This document shows, in pieces, positions 1-4,976 of a stretch of 6,786 bases of DNA. The translations under genes were made by a program, and so were the position numbers. The notes beneath the pieces were generated by a model. It did no database searches. It saw only the letters and a list, made by a program, of their open reading frames with translations, and was not told the DNA's origin. Positions within the stretch are counted from its first letter, which is position 1. Each line of letters opens with the position of its first letter. Origin of the DNA: Bacteroidales bacterium (GTDB lineage: Bacteria > Bacteroidota > Bacteroidia > Bacteroidales > F082); contig JAFWRA010000014.1 of the NCBI GenBank assembly GCA_017508895.1, positions 1-6,786 of the forward strand, read 5' to 3'.

Positions 1-267
1 GGTGGAAAGATGCTCTTCACTTGCCGTTGGGTTTTCTTGGAGACCCCAGCATACGCCCAACTCCTCAAGTGTGACACCCTCGCTTACAACGACCTCAGCA
101 CCACAAACCGCGGTTGTTGTAGTGATGTCAGAAGGTGTGATAGTGTTAACCGTTACCGTTACGGTCTCATCATTATTAGGTTCATCTTCTGGTTTATTAC
201 ATCCTGCGGTAAATACCACCGCTGTCATTAGCATTAAGGCTGCTATTGCCTTCATCATTTTTTTCAT
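1..267 (-). CDS. Lipoprotein with Ig/FN3-like module (partial; continues past left edge)
   Basis: The first 89 codons of a minus-strand gene are present; the rest lies beyond position 1. It starts at the ATG at 267-265. Residues 1-22 are a lipoprotein signal peptide (Lys-rich start, then a hydrophobic stretch) ending in VFTAGC, with Cys23 as the lipidated residue. The following NKPEDEPNNDE is acidic, as in Bacteroidota lipoprotein export signals that send proteins to the cell surface (known for the phylum; inferred here). Residues about 41-84 look like the start of a beta-sandwich repeat common in Bacteroidota surface lipoproteins: an ITTTTAVCGAEV strand, then a GVCW motif (71-74) and ENPT. 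The function is unknown; adhesion or glycan binding would be guesses. It lies 35 bp behind the next lipoprotein gene on the same strand and is probably cotranscribed with it. Nothing in the visible part is broken. Confidence 0.85.
   Translation of the reverse strand, partial: MKKMMKAIAALMLMTAVVFTAGCNKPEDEPNNDETVTVTVNTITPSDITTTTAVCGAEVVVSEGVTLEELGVCWGLQENPTASEEHLST
200..264 (-). repeat. Signal-peptide DNA repeat, copy 1
   Basis: This 65-bp stretch, encoding most of the signal peptide and the lipobox of the partial lipoprotein, matches 652-716 with six mismatches by eye and no gaps. The match stops soon after the cysteine codon, and the mature parts of the two proteins are unrelated. It points to duplication followed by replacement or fast divergence of the mature region, or to gene conversion of the leader. 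Confidence 0.8.
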
Positions 268-268
268 A

Positions 269-283
269 TTGAATCAGATTCAA
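269..283. repeat. Perfect 7+1+7 palindrome abutting a lipoprotein start codon
   Basis: TTGAATC (269-275), one A (276), then GATTCAA (277-283) form a perfect inverted repeat. It ends one base before the start codon of the partial lipoprotein gene (265-267, minus strand). It occupies the whole ribosome-landing region of that gene and could be a regulator half-site pair or a small RNA hairpin (six pairs around a 3-nt loop). Role inferred only. Confidence 0.5.
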
Positions 284-302
284 GGTTGCTTTACTTTTCT
301 CA

Positions 303-722
303 CTATGCAATCTTAGTAAGCGTAATGTCACGTAAGTTGTAGTGGAACACCATGGTATTGCCATCAACCGTGAAAGAAAAATTGTAATCCACAGTCTCTC
401 CTACATTGTGCATCACAGCCTTGCCTTGGCCATTCGTATAGGTGTAGGTACCGCTCATCTGGTAAGTCCCAACGCCGTTGATAATGCGCGTAAAAACTAT
501 CTCATCATTCGGCCCAAACACAACAGAATAAACAACCGTAGTGTGATAGGTTTCGTCATTTTCGACATTGAGCTGCCAAGAAGTATTGGCTAATGCTCCT
601 GGAGTGTTGGTGTTTCCACCATTGTTGTTGTTTGAATCATCGGTTTTTGTGCATCCAGCGGCAAAAACCACCGCCATCATTAGCATTAAGGCTGCTACTG
701 CCTTCATCATTTTTTTGTTCAT
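303..722 (-). CDS. Lipocalin-like small lipoprotein
   Basis: A complete 139-residue outer-membrane or surface lipoprotein. The start is the ATG at 722-720, giving MNKKMMKAVAALML, a typical signal-peptide opening. The lipobox is FAAGC with Cys24, followed by TKTDD (acidic, compatible with surface export) and a low-complexity Asn/Gly linker at residues 30-41. Residues about 45-139 begin ANTSWQL and continue as alternating beta strands (GTYQMSGTYTY at 85-95, FSFTVDGNTMVFHY at 115-128, ending LTKIA). This strand pattern is typical of lipocalin-like beta-barrel domains in Bacteroidales lipoproteins. No catalytic motif is visible, so a ligand-binding or structural role is likely; the ligand is unknown. 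It lies between the Kelch-AraC regulator gene and a second lipoprotein gene, all on the minus strand. Its signal-peptide DNA nearly duplicates that of the second lipoprotein. The family call rests on strand pattern, not on a search. Confidence 0.85.
   Translation of the reverse strand: MNKKMMKAVAALMLMMAVVFAAGCTKTDDSNNNNGGNTNTPGALANTSWQLNVENDETYHTTVVYSVVFGPNDEIVFTRIINGVGTYQMSGTYTYTNGQGKAVMHNVGETVDYNFSFTVDGNTMVFHYNLRDITLTKIA
652..716 (-). repeat. Signal-peptide DNA repeat, copy 2
   Basis: This is the partner of 200-264, inside the lipocalin-like lipoprotein gene. Several synonymous positions are also conserved, so the similarity reflects shared DNA ancestry and not only selection for a hydrophobic leader. 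Confidence 0.8.
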
Positions 723-818
723 ATTGGTTAAATTTAAAGATTAAGTGGCTTAAATTTGTAGACAATAAACGCTATTCACAACAGCGTTGCAAAAATCGGA
801 ATACAAGAAGGAATGTGT

Positions 819-862
819 ACTTACAAATCGTCAAAATCAACTTACAAATGATATATTGTAAG
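819..862. promoter_or_regulatory. Candidate AraC-type operator: 21-bp-spaced direct repeat plus inverted copy
   Basis: ACTTACAAAT occurs at 819-828 and again at 840-849, exactly 21 bp apart (two helical turns). The core CTTACAA (841-847) is repeated in inverted form as TTGTAAG at 856-862, giving a perfect 7-bp inverted repeat with an 8-bp spacer. AraC-family proteins are known to bind direct repeats spaced about two turns apart. The site lies between the stop of the AraC-type regulator gene (868) and the start of the lipoprotein gene (722), roughly 100-140 bp upstream of that start. I infer an operator for the lipoprotein genes. The 841-862 inverted repeat could instead form a weak stem at the 3' end of the regulator mRNA, but it is A/T-rich and not followed by a U tract. 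Confidence 0.45.
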
Positions 863-867
863 CAAAT

Positions 868-2577
868 TTATGGCTGATTGCTGCTTTTCCACTCGGAAGG
901 CGTCATGCCGACGATGGCCTTGAAAGCACGGAAGAAGGTCGTCTCGTTCGCGAATCCTGTCTCCATCCATACCTCCGAGGCGCGAGTGTCGGGCTGGCTG
1001 AGCAGCTGCTTGGCATGCTCCACGCGATAGGTGTTGACGAATTTACTGAACGAACAGTTGCGCAGGTTGTTGATACAAGCCGACAGGACATTGCGGTTGC
1101 AGCCTGCTGCCATTGCCACATCGGATATTTTCAGTCCGCTGTTCAAGTAAAGACGCTCTTCCTCCATCAATTGGCAAACGCGCTGCAACAGCTCGTCGTC
1201 TGTAACGCTACTCGTTGGTCTCATGGAGGCAGTCGGGTTTTCTGTTTCGTTGGCTTCGTTAGACTTTTCCGCCAAGTCATCTTTGCGTTGTGTAGCCTTT
1301 CGCTTGCGATTTAAACTAAGATACACAAGGAGTGCTGCCACAAATGCCAGACATAGCCCAATCCATAACCATGGAAACGAGGTCTGGGTAACCATCATCG
1401 GAGCCTCTGGATTGACGCGTAACAATACCACAGACCCAAGCGGATTAAAGTTGGAATTGTCGAGGCCACCGGCAAGGATGAGGTTGCCTTCATCATTGAG
1501 GACAGGCCAACAGAGGCCCATGTTAAGCAGCGGGTCGGTATAATAGAGCGTCAATGGTGCTGGATTCTCCGTATAATCCACACGCAACACGTAGACCTGT
1601 TTGCTTTTCCTGTTAAAGCCCACCAAATAGCCCCGTTCGCGCTGCCTGTCTACCACGGGAAAATGATACTGGATGCTGTCGCCTTGGAACATCATTGGCA
1701 CCGCGCATGTGGTAGGAAGCAGGCTGAAGTCGGTGCCACAGGTCTTGACGAAGCCTATTTGATCTTCAGCGTTTTTCACGGGCAGCAAGTAAGCGTAGTC
1801 GCCGGCAGTCTCATCGCCGATGAAACATAAATCGCTTATTCGGGGAATGTCGTAGGCCAGTGGACGCCATTCGTCAAGCAGAGGCGCGTGGAAAGGCTCA
1901 CCCCATAGTTGGTCAACGATGATGCTGTCGGGACGAATGCCACTGGTGTGTCTTGTATCCAAGCTACTGAATATCATCACATTGTCTTTTTCCGTGCGCA
2001 AAATATAGGGACAAGAACGCTTTGCAGCCACATCCTTGATGCGAGCAAAGGTCGAGTGGCCGTCAAACAGTTCCATGCAGTCATCGCTATACCAGTTACC
2101 TGAAATCACCACACGTCCGCTGTCGATTTCGGTGGCGGAGAAGTTGCTGCGCTTCATGTCCATGCAGCCAAAGCCTTCAAAAGTGTGGGTAGCAGGGTTG
2201 TACCATTCTGCCGGGTAGGTTTGCCCGATGCCCAACGGCTCATTGGCACCACCTAATGCCAGCACTTTTCCCGATTTCATGGGAACGACAATGCCGAAGT
2301 CGTGCGCATAGACCGTATGCACCGTATGCCAAGCTCCGTTGTTGAAATATTCTGCCGTGGCTGTGGGAACGAAGCCCGTGGTGTGTCCTCCGATGACCGT
2401 CAGCTCGCCATTGATAAAGAAGGTACAGTGGCCATAACGTGGGATATTGAGGTCAGGCAGTAGCTCGGTTTCCAATTTTTTTTGAGTCATGCCTACGCTC
2501 TCCGACGATTGTACTGCATGCAAGGATGCTGATGCTAATAGGATGATTATATTTATAATAAGGTATCTTTTCATCAT
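868..2577 (-). CDS. Membrane-anchored Kelch-domain AraC-family transcriptional regulator
   Basis: A one-component sensor-regulator of about 569 residues. Residues 1-21 (MMKRYLIINIIILLASASLHA) form a signal peptide or N-terminal anchor. Residues about 45-390 look like a Kelch-type beta-propeller in the periplasm: repeated strands with Gly-Gly doublets (TVIGGH, LALGGA, ILAGGL near the end) and spaced aromatics (AEYFNNGAW, AEWYNPATHTF). Residues 402-422 are a membrane helix (WLWIGLCLAFVAALLVYLSL), followed by basic NRKRK and a polar linker. Residues about 480-567 are an AraC HTH domain: helix-turn-helix around ISDVAMAAGCNRNVLSACI, then the signature ETGFANETTFFRAFKAIVGMTPSEW. The layout implies periplasmic ligand sensing coupled to DNA binding; no histidine kinase or receiver domain is present. 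The ligand is unknown. An in-frame ATG at 2592 would add MLFPR, but the start at 2577 gives a cleaner signal peptide. It is divergent from the kinase-AAA+ gene and upstream of two lipoprotein genes, which are plausible targets. Confidence 0.85.
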   Translation of the reverse strand: MMKRYLIINIIILLASASLHAVQSSESVGMTQKKLETELLPDLNIPRYGHCTFFINGELTVIGGHTTGFVPTATAEYFNNGAWHTVHTVYAHDFGIVVPMKSGKVLALGGANEPLGIGQTYPAEWYNPATHTFEGFGCMDMKRSNFSATEIDSGRVVISGNWYSDDCMELFDGHSTFARIKDVAAKRSCPYILRTEKDNVMIFSSLDTRHTSGIRPDSIIVDQLWGEPFHAPLLDEWRPLAYDIPRISDLCFIGDETAGDYAYLLPVKNAEDQIGFVKTCGTDFSLLPTTCAVPMMFQGDSIQYHFPVVDRQRERGYLVGFNRKSKQVYVLRVDYTENPAPLTLYYTDPLLNMGLCWPVLNDEGNLILAGGLDNSNFNPLGSVVLLRVNPEAPMMVTQTSFPWLWIGLCLAFVAALLVYLSLNRKRKATQRKDDLAEKSNEANETENPTASMRPTSSVTDDELLQRVCQLMEEERLYLNSGLKISDVAMAAGCNRNVLSACINNLRNCSFSKFVNTYRVEHAKQLLSQPDTRASEVWMETGFANETTFFRAFKAIVGMTPSEWKSSNQP

Positions 2578-2618
2578 TCTCGGAAAAAGCATGCAAAAAT
2601 AAATAATTTATTCAACTA

Positions 2619-2649
2619 TTGCACATGTCAAATATTATCGTGACCTTTG
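2619..2649 (+). promoter_or_regulatory. Candidate Bacteroides-type promoter of the kinase-AAA+ gene
   Basis: TTG at 2619-2621 and GACCTTTG at 2642-2649 (one mismatch to TAnnTTTG), separated by 20 bp, fit the Bacteroides promoter pattern. The leader to the ATG at 2669 would be only about 15 nt. It overlaps the opposing candidate promoter at 2629-2659, so the two divergent genes may compete or be jointly controlled. Pattern match only. Confidence 0.35.
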
Positions 2650-2659
2650 CCCCAACAAA
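2629..2659 (-). promoter_or_regulatory. Candidate Bacteroides-type promoter of the Kelch-AraC gene
   Basis: On the minus strand, TTTG (2659-2656) is followed after 18 bp by TAATATTTG (2637-2629). This resembles the Bacteroides -33 TTTG and -7 TAnnTTTG elements, with one extra base inside the -7 box. Transcription would start near 2622, leaving a leader of about 45 nt to the chosen start codon. No Shine-Dalgarno sequence is seen, as is usual in this phylum. Confidence 0.4.
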
Positions 2660-2668
2660 TCATTTACT

Positions 2669-4414
2669 ATGCAAACATTCAAAAAAGGGGAGAAGATTGG
2701 CAAATATGTCATCAACTCGTTCATAAAGAAAGGCATTGTCGCTGAATCGTATACGGTGCTCGGCCCTGACGACATGATGTACTTCATGAAGGTGTTCGAC
2801 CTCAGGAGCATCCCTCGTGAGCAGCTCTTCGAGGGCAAAGAGGTTTACGAAATCCAACTCTGCAAGGAACTCAACACCGACGACAACGTCAATGTGGTGC
2901 GTTATGTCGACAATGGCGAAGTAAAAAAGAGTAATATCGTCTACCATTACTTGGTCACGGAATTCTATCGGGGCTCTTTGCTTTTGGATGCCGTTAGGAC
3001 AGAGGGACGTTTCGACCTTGAAGATGCTGTGCAAATCACGCTTTGTGTCTTGAGCGGTCTGTCGTTTATTCATTCTTGTGCTTTGATACACAATGATATA
3101 CGTCCGTCGAATATCATGCTTCAGGAACTGGAAGACGGTATGCTGATGCCTACCATCATCGACTTGGGTCATATCTCTTACATGGTTAAAGGCCGGCCTA
3201 CCTTCGCCGACGAGGACTTGATGCCCTACTTCCGTGCTCCTGAGACTTTCCGCGCAGTATACACTGTGAAGAGCGACATCTTCTCGACGGGCGCACTCCT
3301 TTATTTCCTCATCTTTGGCAAGTCGCCATGGGAGGGTCCGGACTTGAGAGTTCTTGACGGCGACAAGCAGAAAATCGCCGATGCAGTGAAGAAAGCGAGA
3401 AAACAAGACCTCGTTTTGGAGACGGACGAGGTGAAACTGCCTGACTATATGAAGGCAATCCTGCTGAAGGCTTTGGCCAAAAAGCCTGACGACCGTTTTG
3501 CTTCGGCGGCCGAATTTGCCCAAGCCTTGCTTGAACAAGTAATGCCCGAATTGGCGAAACGCATGGAGGAGGAAGAGGCAAAACCACAATCGGATGCACA
3601 AGGCCAAGACAATAGCGGCCCAATCATCACTTACAAGAAGGGATCAGGGAGTGGCTTCGACAATGTGACGGGGCGCGATGAGCTGAAGGAGCAGCTGCGT
3701 AAAGAGGTGCTATTTGCTTTGCAGAATCCTGAGAAAGCCAAATTGTACAAGTTGCCGACAATCAACGGCGTATTGCTCTATGGGCCTCCTGGGTGTGGTA
3801 AAAGCCTTGTACTTGAGAGTTTTGCGGAAGAATTGGGCTTCAATTACACCATCATCAGAGGACCGGAATTTGGACATATCTATCAAGAAGGGGTGCTCGA
3901 TAACTTGCAACGGGTGTTTGATGCAGCTGAAATCAAGGCTCCTTTTGTTATCTGTGTTGACGAACTTGAGTTTTTGGCGCCCAATCCGAATGCACAAGGC
4001 GAGGAGAATGTGACGCCACAGATTTCGGCTTTGTACGGCATGATGAACGAATGCTCCAAGAAAGGTATCCTGGTGGTGGCCACGACCAACCGTCCCGACC
4101 TCATTGACCAATCTATTATGCGTATAGGATGTTTTGATCGAGTGTTTTTCGTTCCGCAACCCGACTTTGAGGCACGTAAGGACATCTTTATCGACCACTT
4201 GAAAGATCGTCCATGCGAAGAACTCGATTTCGATGAGCTGGCTAAGATGTCAGACGACTTCAATGCAGGCGACATCACCGAGGCCGTCACCGAGGCCGCA
4301 ATGACTGCTGCCTATAACGATGTACCGATTTCCCAGAAAATCCTTGTTGACGTTCTCAAATACAAGAACCCGACCTATTCCACAAAGACACGTATCGGAT
4401 TTAATAAGAAGTGA
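2669..4414 (+). CDS. Ser/Thr protein kinase fused to a classic AAA+ ATPase
   Basis: A 581-residue soluble protein with two enzymatic modules and no signal peptide or membrane segment. Residues about 10-290 are a Hanks-type kinase: Lys41 in YFMKVF, catalytic loop HNDIRPSN (141-148, with Asp143 and Asn148), metal-binding DLG (165-167), APE (190-192), SDIFSTG (202-208) and a late Arg in DDRF (Arg277). The Gly-rich loop (about 19-30) is degenerate, with only Gly22. After a charged Gly/Ser linker (about 298-329), residues 330-575 are an AAA+ domain of the Cdc48/proteasomal-ATPase type: GFDNVTGRDELKEQLR opening, Walker A GPPGCGKS (372-379), pore-loop-like GPEFGHIYQEG (398-408), Walker B VICVDE (427-432), sensor 1 TTNRPD (472-477), Arg finger Arg485, and FNAGDITEAVTEAA in the C-terminal helical part. 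All key kinase and ATPase residues are present, so both activities are likely. The kinase occupies the place of the usual substrate-recruiting N domain. Substrates are unknown. It is followed 4 bp later by a YbjN-like gene. Confidence 0.9.
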   Translation: MQTFKKGEKIGKYVINSFIKKGIVAESYTVLGPDDMMYFMKVFDLRSIPREQLFEGKEVYEIQLCKELNTDDNVNVVRYVDNGEVKKSNIVYHYLVTEFYRGSLLLDAVRTEGRFDLEDAVQITLCVLSGLSFIHSCALIHNDIRPSNIMLQELEDGMLMPTIIDLGHISYMVKGRPTFADEDLMPYFRAPETFRAVYTVKSDIFSTGALLYFLIFGKSPWEGPDLRVLDGDKQKIADAVKKARKQDLVLETDEVKLPDYMKAILLKALAKKPDDRFASAAEFAQALLEQVMPELAKRMEEEEAKPQSDAQGQDNSGPIITYKKGSGSGFDNVTGRDELKEQLRKEVLFALQNPEKAKLYKLPTINGVLLYGPPGCGKSLVLESFAEELGFNYTIIRGPEFGHIYQEGVLDNLQRVFDAAEIKAPFVICVDELEFLAPNPNAQGEENVTPQISALYGMMNECSKKGILVVATTNRPDLIDQSIMRIGCFDRVFFVPQPDFEARKDIFIDHLKDRPCEELDFDELAKMSDDFNAGDITEAVTEAAMTAAYNDVPISQKILVDVLKYKNPTYSTKTRIGFNKK

Positions 4415-4418
4415 TGAT

Positions 4419-4823
4419 ATGAACGCTAAAGGGTTGGCGTCGAAGTATTTGAAGTCGCAAGGGATCGCTCCAAAAAAGAACGACTTGGGACTGAATTTTA
4501 CCTACGAAGGCTGGAATTTCCTCCTTTGGAACGATGCCGACGACCCGCTGTTTTTCAGATTGATTTTGCCTGGCGTTTTCGATGTGACCGACGACAACTA
4601 TGCCAAAGCCATCATGACTTGCAACAATGTCAATTGGAACTATAAAGTGGTGAAAGCGGTGCTTTATGAGTTTGAGGATGAACATGATAGTGGAGCGTCA
4701 GTATGGATGTGTTTCGAGCAGGTGCTGGATGCCAATCCACAGGTTGAGGAACTCGTTTCTCGTGCCCTCCACAGTCTTATCGCTGCCGCTGAAGCGTTTA
4801 ATAAAGAAATGATGGAGGAATGA
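4419..4823 (+). CDS. YbjN / type III secretion chaperone-like small protein
   Basis: A 134-residue cytosolic, acidic protein without signal peptide. I chose the ATG at 4419 because it lies 4 bp after the stop of the kinase-AAA+ gene, as expected for coupled translation; the open frame extends upstream only inside that gene. The pattern fits the YbjN / CesT-like fold: an N-terminal helix (LASKYLKSQGI, 6-16), strands around LNFTYEGWNFLLWNDADD (25-42) and FFRLILPGVFDV (45-56), a helix with CNNVNWNYKVVKAVLYEF (68-85, like the family's central 'NelN' helix-strand region), strand VWMCFEQVL (95-103), and a long C-terminal helix (107-133). Such proteins usually act as non-enzymatic chaperones or adaptors. 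Here a role as partner, regulator or substrate adaptor for the kinase-AAA+ protein is inferred from the tight gene pairing. The family call is moderate and needs a profile search. Confidence 0.75.
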   Translation: MNAKGLASKYLKSQGIAPKKNDLGLNFTYEGWNFLLWNDADDPLFFRLILPGVFDVTDDNYAKAIMTCNNVNWNYKVVKAVLYEFEDEHDSGASVWMCFEQVLDANPQVEELVSRALHSLIAAAEAFNKEMMEE

Positions 4824-4870
4824 GATTCCATACGAGAATGAAGCGGTAATTAGGTTTTCTGTGTCGGCCT

Positions 4871-4894
4871 ATAGACATTATGGTAAATAGACAT
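4871..4894. repeat. Short direct repeat ATAGACAT in the GH2 leader region
   Basis: ATAGACAT occurs at 4871-4878 and 4887-4894, 16 bp apart, in the 153-bp spacer before the glycoside hydrolase gene. The spacer holds no clear TTTG / TAnnTTTG promoter on the plus strand, and its only other structure is a small imperfect hairpin at 4932-4946 about 30 nt before the start codon. The repeat may be a regulator site or chance. Confidence 0.25.
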
Positions 4895-4976
4895 GATAAG
4901 CTGCCGTATTATGATATACATAAAACACTCCATTCTCCAAGGGAATCTATGTACAAATCTCTAAACTAACAATAAT

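Noticed and set aside
730..757. Inverted repeat AAATTTAA / TTAAATTT before the lipocalin-like lipoprotein gene
   Set aside because: It consists only of A and T with a 12-base loop, in the A/T-rich leader expected before genes of this phylum, so chance is likely.
841..862. Intrinsic terminator for the Kelch-AraC gene
   Set aside because: The 7-bp stem is A/T-rich and lacks a following U tract. The direct-repeat context makes an operator a better reading.
2660..3607. A 315-codon open frame on the minus strand opposite the kinase domain
   Set aside because: The plus strand carries all kinase motifs in order. The antisense translation has no recognisable domain, so it is a shadow frame in a long coding region.
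3710..4290. Minus-strand open frames of 135-162 codons opposite the AAA+ domain
   Set aside because: They mirror the Walker A, Walker B and sensor region of the real gene and show no protein features of their own.
4320..4418. An upstream start that would lengthen the YbjN-like protein by 33 residues
   Set aside because: It would overlap the conserved C-terminus of the AAA+ gene, and the added residues look unlike the family's N-terminus. The ATG at 4419 sits ideally 4 bp after the stop.
2669..4823. A known phage-defence system
   Set aside because: The domains would be compatible with one, but I recognise no described system with this set, and there is no integrase, transposase, toxin or neighbouring defence gene in the window to support it.
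4824..4976. Terminator or promoter in the spacer between the YbjN-like gene and the GH2 gene
   Set aside because: No G/C-rich stem with a T tract is present, and the plus strand has no TTTG. The best -7-like match, TAGGTTTT at 4851-4858, lacks a partner box.
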